NCBI GenBank assembly: GCA_964437825.1
Contig: CAYTIH010000005.1
Coordinates: forward strand, 14,500-78,499
From: JBJFCE01 sp964437825
GTDB taxonomy: Bacteria > Bacillota > Clostridia > Lachnospirales > Lachnospiraceae
Direction: 5' to 3'
DNA: 64,000 nt
The position numbers and the translations under genes were made by a program. Below are positions 16,914-25,013 of the stretch, one piece after another (positions within the stretch are counted from its first letter, which is position 1; each line of letters begins with the position of its first letter). The notes beneath the pieces are model-generated. The model saw only the letters and a list, made by a program, of their open reading frames with translations, was not told the DNA's origin and did no database searches.

Positions 16914-17472
16914 CGGAACTCAGGCAGTGTTAGTTTCGGCGGATATCCTTACCATGAAGGCCTATGATGCGGCCGAGAGCGGAAAATATAATTGGGACGG
17001 GGAAACGGACTATTGGTCGCGTGACACCGAAGCGGATACGGATATGGAGCTGCAGATAAGGGTGCGCGGCAACAGTGACTGGAGCTTATCCAATCTCAGG
17101 ACATGGCTCAACAGCACGGATGAGGTAGTGGCATATGCGGATCAGCCGCCGGCGTCAACCGCAATGGCGGAGTTAAAAAACGGTTATCAAAACGAAGCGG
17201 GCATCAGTAAGCTTGCAGTTCCTACACAGGCAGCCATAGATCAGGACAGCAGTGAATGGTACTGGGTGGACTATACGACATACGGCATCAAAGAATATTG
17301 TTGGTGGCTGCGTGAGCCCGTGGAGGGTACCTCCAGTAAATGCTATCTGGTAGGCAACGGCTATACGCAGGAGCTTATGCGCGTGGAAAATGCAGGGCTG
17401 GAGGGCTATGGTGTACGTCCGGCGCTGACGGTGGATTTAAAAACGGTTGTTTTTCGAAATCAGGAAGAGTAA
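16831..17472 (+). pseudogene. DUF6273-like C-terminal half of the TIR gene
   Basis: In this frame, from 16834 on, the sequence reads VELGDTVVFGSYNGEEISW and continues into VLKLSDDGTQAVLVSADIL, upstream of the first ATG at 16894. This is the usual start of a DUF6273 domain. The remainder has NLRTWLNST, the Trp-rich EYCWWLREPVEG and the closing YGVRPALTVDLK. Such domains are commonly fused to TIR-plus-membrane-helix N termini in Lachnospiraceae, so this is read as the displaced second half of the gene at 16335. The junction lies between about 16812 and 16834 and may also have lost part of the linker. If expressed alone from 16894 it would be a 192-residue cytoplasmic fragment. Confidence 0.65.
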
Positions 17473-17499
17473 GGATTGGCAGGCAAAGGAGAAGCAAGG

Positions 17500-18513
17500 A
17501 TGAGATGTGCAATTTACGGCGCAGGGTCGCTTGGAACGGTCCTCGGCGCATATATGACCCGAAACGGAGCGGAGGTTGAGCTGATCAACCGTAATAAAGC
17601 CCATGTTGCGGTTTTAAAGGAGAAGGGCGCTCATATTACCGGAACTGTGGAGTTTACGACGCCGGTCAATGCGATCACTCCGGAAGAAATGGAAGGAACA
17701 TACGATGTATTTTTCCTGATGACCAAGCAGCTGTTTAATCAGGACGTAGTCACCTTCCTGAAGCCTTTTTTGGCGCAGGACGGAGTGATCGTTACCTTTC
17801 AGAACGGTATCCCGGAACCGGGAATTGCCGAAATTGTAGGAAAAAATCATACCATGGGCTGTGTTGTAGAATGGGGTGCAACTCTTTCAGCGCCGGGCGA
17901 GTGTGTATTAACCAGTGAACCTGACAGCCTGTCATTTCATATGGGAAAGATGGAAGGCATTTCCGAAAAACAGGTAACCGCCGTAAAGGAACTGCTTGAA
18001 AAAATGTGTCCGGTCCATATGGAGGATAATCTTTTGGGCGCGCGCTGGTCCAAGCTTTTGATTAACGCTACCTTTTCGGGGCTTGGAACGGTTATGGGCG
18101 GAACGTTTGGAGATGTGTTTGCAGCGAAGGACGGCAGAAAGATCGCAGTACGCTGCATGAAGGAATGTATTGATGTCGGACATGCCGCAGGAGAGACCTT
18201 CGCACCGGTTCAGGGAAAGGATATTACGAAGCTCTTTTATTATAAAAACGGTTTCAAACGGGCCCTTGCAATGAGGATCATGCCGATTGCGATGAAAAAA
18301 CACAGCGCCATTGAGCCGTCCATGCTGCAGGATCTTCGACATGGAAAGCCATGTGAAATTGACGCGATCAACGGAGTGGTTTGTGAATGGGGAAGAAAAT
18401 GCGGCGTACCGACGCCGGTGAATGACCTGATTGTGGAAGTGGTAAAGAAGGAGCAGTCCGGAGAACTAAAGCTTGAAAAGAAGAATCTGGAGCTGTTTCA
18501 GGATTTGATGTAA
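17500..18513 (+). CDS. Ketopantoate reductase-like (ApbA/PanE family)
   Basis: This 337-residue oxidoreductase has an N-terminal Rossmann NADP site (AIYGAGSLGTVLGAYM). It also has the family segments TKQLFNQD and TFQNGI, the catalytic-type WSKLLINATF (Lys and Asn) and a helical C-terminal domain ending EIDAINGVVCEWGR...VPTPVNDLI. Members reduce 2-dehydropantoate to pantoate in CoA synthesis, but many paralogues act on other 2-oxo acids. No panB, panC or panD is nearby, so the pantothenate role is only possible. ATG 17500 is chosen because AAAGGAG lies 8 bases before it. It follows the broken TIR gene by 27 bases and precedes the sensor kinase by 45. Confidence 0.82.
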   Translation: MRCAIYGAGSLGTVLGAYMTRNGAEVELINRNKAHVAVLKEKGAHITGTVEFTTPVNAITPEEMEGTYDVFFLMTKQLFNQDVVTFLKPFLAQDGVIVTFQNGIPEPGIAEIVGKNHTMGCVVEWGATLSAPGECVLTSEPDSLSFHMGKMEGISEKQVTAVKELLEKMCPVHMEDNLLGARWSKLLINATFSGLGTVMGGTFGDVFAAKDGRKIAVRCMKECIDVGHAAGETFAPVQGKDITKLFYYKNGFKRALAMRIMPIAMKKHSAIEPSMLQDLRHGKPCEIDAINGVVCEWGRKCGVPTPVNDLIVEVVKKEQSGELKLEKKNLELFQDLM

Positions 18514-18558
18514 GTCGGATGGCATTTGTCAGAATCTGCTGTCTGGGAGGACACAGTT

Positions 18559-21363
18559 ATGAAAAAGAGAACGGGGACAGGAACGAATATCATAAAGTGC
18601 TTGTTCGGCATTATGGTTGCCGGAGTATTCCTGTATCTGATACTGGGAGAAATTCTGATGCCCGCAGAAGATACCGGAAGCAATTATCAATGTGAGGAGT
18701 TTTCTGCGGACTGGACCTGGGTGAAGCAGGACGGGACAAGGGTGCCGATCGAAATTCCGGGCAGGTGCGACGTAAAAAGAAATGAGGTTGTAACCATTGA
18801 GGCTGTCCTTCCGGAGGGAATAGAGAATCATAGTTATCTGTGTTTTCGATGCGTCAGACAGGATATAGAAATTTATGTGGACGGAGAACTTCGGCAGAAA
18901 TATACCACGGAGGATATCAGACCGTTCGGAAAGACCAGCGCTGCGGCTTATGTGTTTCTTGCGCTGGAAGAAGCGGATAGCGGAAAGCTGATTACTGTGG
19001 TGACACGGACGGATTCCGCCTATACCGGCATATTTTATACCATATATTACGGGAATCAAATGGGGATCTGGAACTATTTCTTTAAGCAATACGGCGCTGA
19101 GATCGTGATTGCGGTTGTCATGCTGATACTGGGGCTGATCAGTGTAGTAAGCAGCATCATTCTGCGTTTTTACTATCATAAAAAAATTGAACTGGAATAT
19201 CTGGGGTGGGGAATTGTGCTTGCCGCAGTGTGGCTGATCGCAAATTCGACCTTCCGGCAGCTGATTTTTCCCAGTATTACGATTATCAATGATATTCCCT
19301 TTTATATGATCATGCTGCTGCCGCTTTCGTTTATGATTTATATGAACGGCATTCAGAAGGGGAGATATCACAGACCATATATTGTAGTGGAAGCGCTTGT
19401 TATTTTGAATTTTGCGGTATGCACCCTTTTGCAGATCACAAATATCAGGGATTATGTCGATACCATTGTGCTGATGGCGGTGATCTGCCTGACTTCTATT
19501 ATGCTGATGGGCGTTACGATCATTTTAGACGTATGGAAGGGCTATATCAGGGAGTATCGCCTGGCAGCCGTGGGCGTCCTCGGGACTGCCCTGGCATCGA
19601 TTGCACAGCTGATTTTGTATTTCTGCAAAACGATTCCTTTTAACGGATATATGATTGCCGCGGGGCTGCTGTTTCTGCTGCTTACCGCCTCCATCAATGC
19701 GATACAGGATATGGTACATATGGAAAAGGAAAAGCAGCAGGCAATTCTGGCAAGCGAGTCCAAGGCGAGGTTTCTTGCGAATATGTCGCATGAAATCCGC
19801 ACGCCGATTAATGCGGTACTCGGTATGGATGAAATGATTCTGAGGGAATCGATGCAGGAAAATATTACAGAATATGCTCAGGATATTCAGAGTGCGGGAC
19901 GCAGCCTTCTTTCGTTAATTAACGATATTTTGGATTTTTCCAGAATTGATTCCGGCAAGCTCGAAATTGTCCCTGTGGAATATGAGCTTTCGTCTTTGAT
20001 TAATGACTGCTACAATATGATCTTTCTGCGCGCGAAGGAAAAAAATCTGAAATTTGAGATTGAAAATGATCCCGCTGTTCCGGGCAGACTGTATGGTGAT
20101 GAGGTTCGTATCCGTCAGATTATTATTAATCTTCTGACAAATGCGGTTAAATATACGCGGCAGGGCATGATCAAGCTATCCGTGCATGGAGAGTGGATTG
20201 ACGAAAAAAGGATCCTGCTTAAGATTGCTGTAGCAGATACGGGAATCGGCATCACCAAGGAAAATCAGGAGAAATTGTTTGCTTCATTTCAGCGGGTGGA
20301 GGAAGACAGAAACCGCAACATTGAGGGAACAGGTCTTGGTCTTGCCATTACAAAACAGCTTGTGGAACTGATGAACGGAAAGGTCTGGGTAGAAAGCGAA
20401 TACGAAAGAGGATCGGTCTTTTATGTAGAGCTTCCGCAGGGGATCGTATCGGAAAAGCAGCTTGGGAATTTCTCGGTCAATTATATGAGCAGCTCAGACG
20501 ACGGTGCGTCCGTCTCCCAAAGCTTCCGCGCACCAAAAGGACGGATTCTGGTGGTGGACGATGTACCTATGAATTTAAAGGTTATGAAGGGACTTTTGAG
20601 GCATACGGGACTTCAGATTGATACGGCGCAGAGCGGAAAAGAGTGCATAGAGCTGATATGCAGGAAACGCTATCATATTATATTTCTGGATCATATGATG
20701 CCGGAAATGGATGGAATTGAAACACTTCATTATATGAAGAAGATCAATGACCAATTGAATCAGGATACGCCGGTAGTCATGTTAACGGCAAATGCAATTA
20801 TGGGCGCCAAGGAAGCTTATTTGGAGGAGGGCTTTTGTGATTACTTATCCAAGCCGATTCGGGAAAAGGAACTGGAAGAAATGATCCTGAAATATCTTCC
20901 TGCGGAGTTGGTCAAAAAGACAGCCAAGCGGTCGGAGGATGAGGAGAAAAATCTGCGGAGAGATCAGGAGAAAGGTCCGGAGAAAGCTCCGTGGAAGGTT
21001 CCGTTGAATAATTCGTTGGAAGGGTTGACGGCTCTGGATACTGCAGCGGGGCTTCGCGAGTGTGAGGGCGACAGGGAATATTATCTGGAAGTGCTTACCG
21101 CTTATCTGGAGAATGACCGTTCCAATGCCCTGAAGGTTTTATACGAAAGGCAGGACTGGACAAATTATCGTATTCAGGTAAATGCATTAAAATCCACATC
21201 GCGTTCCGTTGGTGCGCTTAAGCTGGCGGATCATGCAGAACAGCTTGAACATGCGGTCAAGGAAGGCAATATTGCCTATATTCATGAGCATCACGGGGCA
21301 GTGCTGCAGGAATATAGGCGGCTTGCAGCCTGCGTGAAAAACGAATGGGAAAACGGTCTGTAG
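18559..21363 (+). CDS. Hybrid sensor histidine kinase with receiver and degenerate Hpt
   Basis: This 934-residue protein has a membrane helix at about 11-33, an extracellular beta-rich domain to about 175 and a multi-helix membrane region (about 180-390) resembling 7TMR-DISM sensors. HisKA follows with ANMSHEIRTP (phosphoacceptor His411), then an HATPase domain (IINLLTNAVKY, DTGIGI, GTGLGLAI). The receiver has VVDD and phospho-acceptor Asp711 in FLDHMMPEMDG, with Lys in LSKPI. The final module (about 820-930) is an Hpt domain. Its usual HALK motif reads NALKS, so Asn875 replaces the phosphorylated histidine. GGGAGG sits 8 bases before ATG 18559. No separate response regulator with a DNA-binding domain is adjacent, so the output is not visible. 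Confidence 0.88.
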   Translation: MKKRTGTGTNIIKCLFGIMVAGVFLYLILGEILMPAEDTGSNYQCEEFSADWTWVKQDGTRVPIEIPGRCDVKRNEVVTIEAVLPEGIENHSYLCFRCVRQDIEIYVDGELRQKYTTEDIRPFGKTSAAAYVFLALEEADSGKLITVVTRTDSAYTGIFYTIYYGNQMGIWNYFFKQYGAEIVIAVVMLILGLISVVSSIILRFYYHKKIELEYLGWGIVLAAVWLIANSTFRQLIFPSITIINDIPFYMIMLLPLSFMIYMNGIQKGRYHRPYIVVEALVILNFAVCTLLQITNIRDYVDTIVLMAVICLTSIMLMGVTIILDVWKGYIREYRLAAVGVLGTALASIAQLILYFCKTIPFNGYMIAAGLLFLLLTASINAIQDMVHMEKEKQQAILASESKARFLANMSHEIRTPINAVLGMDEMILRESMQENITEYAQDIQSAGRSLLSLINDILDFSRIDSGKLEIVPVEYELSSLINDCYNMIFLRAKEKNLKFEIENDPAVPGRLYGDEVRIRQIIINLLTNAVKYTRQGMIKLSVHGEWIDEKRILLKIAVADTGIGITKENQEKLFASFQRVEEDRNRNIEGTGLGLAITKQLVELMNGKVWVESEYERGSVFYVELPQGIVSEKQLGNFSVNYMSSSDDGASVSQSFRAPKGRILVVDDVPMNLKVMKGLLRHTGLQIDTAQSGKECIELICRKRYHIIFLDHMMPEMDGIETLHYMKKINDQLNQDTPVVMLTANAIMGAKEAYLEEGFCDYLSKPIREKELEEMILKYLPAELVKKTAKRSEDEEKNLRRDQEKGPEKAPWKVPLNNSLEGLTALDTAAGLRECEGDREYYLEVLTAYLENDRSNALKVLYERQDWTNYRIQVNALKSTSRSVGALKLADHAEQLEHAVKEGNIAYIHEHHGAVLQEYRRLAACVKNEWENGL

Positions 21364-21421
21364 TATGTATGGCACAGGATGCGAAAAGAAATTTTGGTGA
21401 AATAAAGGAATCGATATTGGA

Positions 21422-22966
21422 ATGAATGAGAAACAGGATTTTACACAGGGAAGTATTCCGAAAAAAATGACGAAATTTATGTTCCCCATTTTGGGAGCAT
21501 TGATTCTACAGGCAATGTATAGTGCGGTGGATTTACTGATTGTCGGTAAATTCGGTACTACCGCGGGGATATCTGGCGTCTCAACCGGAAGCAGTATTAT
21601 GAATCTGGTTACATTTACGCTTTGTGCGCTAACCACAGGCGTGACGGTTTTGATCGGGCAATATCTTGGAGAAGGAAATCATGGCAGGCTCGGGATATTG
21701 ATTGGAAGTGCGATTTGTTTTTTTACGGTGCTGGCAATCGTACTTACGGTGATACTGGTGATTTGTGCCAGGCCGATTGCGATTCTCATGCAGGCGCCTG
21801 AAGAGGCGGTTACGCTTACCGCATTATATATACGGATCTGCAGCGCAGGATTTATTTTTGTTGTATTTTATAATTTTATCAGCAGTATTTTTCGTGGACT
21901 GGGCGATTCCAAGCTTCCGCTGATTTTCGTAACGATTGCATGCATTACCAATATTATCGGGGATCTGGTCTTGGTGGCAGGCTTACATATGAATGTGGCC
22001 GGTGCCGCAATTGCGACGATTGCAGCGCAGGCTGTCAGCGTGATTCTGTCTCTGGTGATTATCCGAAAAAAATCATTACCCTTTAGCATGAAAAAATCGG
22101 ATGTGCGTTTTTCGCCTGAGATCAGGAAATTTTTAACGGTAGGGGCGCCGCTGGCTCTGCAGGAGCTATTGACGAATCTGACATTTCTTGCCCTTTGTGC
22201 ATTTATTAACAGACTCGGTTTGGAGGCGTCCTCCGGCTACGGAATCGCGCAGAGAATTCAATCCTTTGTCATGTTGATTCCGTCAGCAATCATGCAGTCC
22301 ATGGCTTCCTTTGTCGCACAGAATGTCGGCGCCGGCAAGGAGGACCGTGCAAGAAATGCGATGAAATGCGGTATGGCCATCGGAAGCGGAATCGGTGTCG
22401 TGATTTTTTATTTCGCTTTTTTCCATGGGGATTTGCTGGCGTCTGCGTTTACAAATGATGAGCTTGTGATTCAGAAGGCATTTGAATATCTGCGAGGGTT
22501 TGCTCCGGAAGCGGTTGTCACCAGTATTTTGTTTAGCTACATGGGTTATTTTAACGGGCATTCCTGCTCCGTGTTTGTTATGCTGCAGGGGCTTGCACAG
22601 TCCTTCCTTGTGCGACTGCCCATGTCGTATCTCATGAGTATCCGTCCGAATGCCTCTTTAACAGGGGTCGGACTGGCAGCGCCGACGGCAACGAGCTTTG
22701 GAATTTTTCTATGCACAATTTATTATTTTCATCAGAAGAAAGGAAGGAAAGAAAAAACAGCTGCACCGGTAAAGCAAAAATATGACAGGGAAAATTACAG
22801 ACCGGTCATCCGCGCCAGCATATGTACGGGGGAGCAGGTAGCAGGCTTTACCAATGTGACAAACGGAAAATTTGAGGAGGTCATGCTGATTCAAAAGCCC
22901 TGTGATCTGGAATGCTTCCTGTCGGAATACGGATTGTCGATATCGGAAGTGAAAAAGGAATGGTAG
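21422..22966 (+). CDS. MATE-family multidrug efflux protein with C-terminal extension
   Basis: Residues 1 to about 440 of 514 are a MATE exporter of twelve membrane helices. It begins FTQGSIPKKMTKFMFPILGA; VDLLIVGKFGTTAGISGVSTG and FRGLGDSKLPLIF are family hallmarks. These pumps extrude cationic drugs or metabolites using sodium or protons. After FHQKKGRKEKTAAPVKQ, where MATE proteins normally end, about 60 extra residues follow: YDRENYRPVIRASICTGEQ, VAGFTNVTNGKFEEVMLI and ECFLSEYGLSISEVKKEW. This tail is compact and not membrane-like, and resembles a separate small cytoplasmic domain. I have the impression that similar short stand-alone proteins occur in Clostridia, but could not confirm it. 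The stop is followed by AT-rich spacer. Confidence 0.85.
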   Translation: MNEKQDFTQGSIPKKMTKFMFPILGALILQAMYSAVDLLIVGKFGTTAGISGVSTGSSIMNLVTFTLCALTTGVTVLIGQYLGEGNHGRLGILIGSAICFFTVLAIVLTVILVICARPIAILMQAPEEAVTLTALYIRICSAGFIFVVFYNFISSIFRGLGDSKLPLIFVTIACITNIIGDLVLVAGLHMNVAGAAIATIAAQAVSVILSLVIIRKKSLPFSMKKSDVRFSPEIRKFLTVGAPLALQELLTNLTFLALCAFINRLGLEASSGYGIAQRIQSFVMLIPSAIMQSMASFVAQNVGAGKEDRARNAMKCGMAIGSGIGVVIFYFAFFHGDLLASAFTNDELVIQKAFEYLRGFAPEAVVTSILFSYMGYFNGHSCSVFVMLQGLAQSFLVRLPMSYLMSIRPNASLTGVGLAAPTATSFGIFLCTIYYFHQKKGRKEKTAAPVKQKYDRENYRPVIRASICTGEQVAGFTNVTNGKFEEVMLIQKPCDLECFLSEYGLSISEVKKEW

Positions 22967-23274
22967 AGGAGGAGCATGACATTTTGCACAATGTAAAAAG
23001 ATTTTTTTTGCGGCAAATTCACCAAAGATTGTGCGGTATGCTCAAAAATTTCTTACAAAAATCTGCTTTTAATGTTAAAATAGCTACAATAAGAAGTCAG
23101 CTCATAGAGGTAATTTACATGAATTAAGAGGATTGTTTCATTCAAATTTACTGAATGCAGCAATTCTTTTTTATATCATAGGAAATACCCTGCTTTTCTG
23201 AATAAAGGATATTAACGCAAAGCGGCGTTGATATATATCGGAAATATCAAATTAAGACAAGGAAGGTAAGTATT
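22967..23274. other. AT-rich intergenic region with repeat relics
   Basis: No gene is supported. Just after the MATE stop, ACATT-TTGCAC-AATGT followed by a T8 run (about 22979-23009) could be a weak terminator. TTGCGGCAAATTCACCAAAG at about 23008 resembles a degraded left arm of the MITE-like repeat. CTTTTTTATATCATAGGAAAT (23166-23186) is identical to 41363-41383 beside the metK riboswitch. TTACAA and TTAAAATA near 23054-23085 could form a promoter. Confidence 0.4.
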
Positions 23275-23514
23275 ATGAAACGAGTAAAAGCAGCATGTAT
23301 CACACAGACCCTTCATTTTTTACTTAAGGAGGATGCGCCAAGTGATTATGCAAAACAGCTGGTGGAGGAAGAAGTAAAGAAGTACAAAGCCGGACTGGAT
23401 AAATCCGGAACCCGGTACAGAATTCTATCCGAGGAAAAACAACAGGACGGTTCCGTCGTGATCGAGATTAAGAAACAGTATAATACTTCTCCGGTTGGAA
23501 GTTATTTGGATTAA
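23275..23514 (+). CDS. Small conserved-looking protein of unknown function
   Basis: This 79-residue protein begins MKRVKAACITQTLHFLLKED, continues with a charged helix (YAKQLVEEEVKKYKAGL) and ends with two beta strands (RYRILSEEKQQDGSVVIEIKKQY). It is soluble, with no signal peptide or metal motif. A good binding site (AAGGAAGG) precedes the ATG and a strong terminator follows at once, so it is a single-gene transcript. I do not recognise a named family. The compact alpha-beta layout and clean expression signals support a real gene. Confidence 0.65.
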   Translation: MKRVKAACITQTLHFLLKEDAPSDYAKQLVEEEVKKYKAGLDKSGTRYRILSEEKQQDGSVVIEIKKQYNTSPVGSYLD

Positions 23515-23524
23515 TGAAAGAGAA

Positions 23525-23576
23525 ACATGCGTATCCTTTGAAAGGTTTTATCGTTTCAGGGGATACGCATGTTTTG
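23525..23576 (+). terminator. Strong intrinsic terminator
   Basis: Arms ACATGCGTATCCTTTGAAA and TTTCAGGGGATACGCATGT pair over 19 positions with two mismatches, and GTTTTG follows. Confidence 0.8.
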
Positions 23577-23616
23577 TGGTCAGCCGACGTATTTACGGAT
23601 CGGGATATCCTTGTTA

Positions 23617-23645
23617 TTGAATTTCACACAAAGAAATATTATAGT
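23617..23645 (+). promoter_or_regulatory. Predicted promoter for the hemerythrin gene
   Basis: TTGAAT at 23617-23622 and TATAGT at 23640-23645 are 17 bases apart, about 60 bases before the hemerythrin ATG. Confidence 0.5.
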
Positions 23646-23704
23646 AGAGATATATCAGATAGAAGAATCGCAAACAAAATATAACGATAGAAAGGGAGAC
23701 ATCC

Positions 23705-24541
23705 ATGTACCGGTTTACAAGTGATTGCCTGATAGGCATTCGTGAAATAGACGAAGAACATCAAGGATTGTTTCGTCTGATTAATGAAATTCAGGAATTG
23801 TTGGAAAAACCGTCCGATTCTGAAAATATTGACAAGGATTTGGTGGCAAAAAATCTGATTGTGAAGCTCAGGGAATATGCGTTAACGCATTTTGCGCATG
23901 AAGAAGCGTATATGGAAAAAATTCATGATCCTGAGCTTGAAAGGCAGAAAAAAGAACACTTACAGTTTGCAGAGAAAATAAACAGTTATCAGGTGGATTC
24001 GATCACACAGGAGGAGGGAAGACAAATCACTGCACAGCTGCTGGAATATCTGGTGCGGTGGTTATACCGCCATATTTTGAGCAGCGATATGATGATCGGA
24101 AAACTGGCGCCTGCAGGGGAAAATGAAGATGCCTTTACCTTTACGGACCGGTATAAAACAGGCATCGACTTTGTAGATATGGAGCACCGGAAGCTGTTCG
24201 AGATCATCAGAGAAACCAATCGCGTGATTCATGCGGAGCTCCTGCATGATAAATATGATGAGATCGCCCGCATTTTAGAGGAATTGAGAGATTATACGAT
24301 ACTTCATTTCCATGATGAAGAAGAATATATGGAGCGTATTTCTTATGATATGCTGGATGCCCAGCGCAGGGCGCATCAGGCGTTTGTGGACAGATTGAAT
24401 GAAATCGATATGGATGATATGGACGATCATCAGCAGGCATATCTGGAAGAATTGATTGAATTTCTGCTGGGGTGGCTGTCAAATCATATCCTGAAAATGG
24501 ATAAGCTGATTCCGGTTCAGGAAGAGCAGAACCGGGAATGA
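23705..24541 (+). CDS. Tandem bacteriohemerythrin (two domains)
   Basis: This 278-residue soluble protein consists of two bacteriohemerythrin domains. Each is a four-helix bundle binding a di-iron site that carries or senses oxygen. Domain 1 has GIREIDEEHQGLF, THFAHEEAYM, KKEHLQF and YRHILSSD. Domain 2 (from about 145) has GIDFVDMEHRKLF, LHFHDEEEYM, RRAHQAF and SNHILKMD. The usual H-x3-H pair between the third and fourth ligands reads Q-x3-H in both domains (QKKEH and QRRAH). One of the five histidines is thus replaced by glutamine twice. Duplicated hemerythrins occur in Clostridia; oxygen or NO buffering is the likely role. AAAGGGAG precedes the start. Confidence 0.88.
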   Translation: MYRFTSDCLIGIREIDEEHQGLFRLINEIQELLEKPSDSENIDKDLVAKNLIVKLREYALTHFAHEEAYMEKIHDPELERQKKEHLQFAEKINSYQVDSITQEEGRQITAQLLEYLVRWLYRHILSSDMMIGKLAPAGENEDAFTFTDRYKTGIDFVDMEHRKLFEIIRETNRVIHAELLHDKYDEIARILEELRDYTILHFHDEEEYMERISYDMLDAQRRAHQAFVDRLNEIDMDDMDDHQQAYLEELIEFLLGWLSNHILKMDKLIPVQEEQNRE

Positions 24542-24629
24542 AAGAAAGGCATGACGCCCGGATATCGTTGATATAAAATGGTGACTGCGGGGAAAGAAAC
24601 AATATGATCGTTGAAAAGGAGAAGGCAAA

Positions 24630-24875
24630 ATGGGATTTTTAATTAATTTGGCAATATCACTCATCATAGGAGGAATCTGCGGCTGCGCAGCAGGAAAAAT
24701 CATGAACAGCAGCGGAAGTATGCAGCGGAATGTAATTCTCGGTGTCATCGGAGGTATCGTCGGAGGACTGGTTCTGGGAATTCTGGGATTTCGTGTCTCC
24801 AACATCATCGGAAGCCTGATTTCCGGCATTCTGGGTTCCTGTATTGTGATTTGGATTGCTCAGAAGCTATCATAA
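24630..24875 (+). CDS. GlsB/YeaQ/YmgE-family small membrane protein
   Basis: This 81-residue glycine-rich protein has about three membrane segments. The sequence ISLIIGGICGCAAGKIM, NVILGVIGGIVGGLVLGILG and the closing GSCIVIWIAQKL are characteristic of the GlsB/YeaQ/YmgE (transglycosylase-associated) family. In other Firmicutes the family belongs to the general stress response at the cell envelope. AAAAGGAGAAGG precedes the ATG. It follows the hemerythrin gene by about 90 bases in the same direction and may be co-expressed as a stress gene. Confidence 0.85.
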   Translation: MGFLINLAISLIIGGICGCAAGKIMNSSGSMQRNVILGVIGGIVGGLVLGILGFRVSNIIGSLISGILGSCIVIWIAQKLS

Positions 24876-25013
24876 GGAAAATCGGAAAAATCTTAAATAA
24901 GCAATTGCCTAAAAATAAAGACATAGTTCCCGCTTCCGTTTTACAGCTGCATAACGACGTGACGCTTGTCGGAGACGAAACTGCGTTACAGAAGATCTTA
25001 TAAGGAGGAATGC

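Noticed and set aside
22912..23127. 71-codon frame over the MATE end
   Set aside because: It overlaps the MATE gene and has no recognisable features; the spacer part is AT-rich.
24899..24912. Possible fourth copy of the MITE-like repeat (AAGCAATTGCCT)
   Set aside because: Only about 10 bases match the repeat end; no second arm or inner segment is present.
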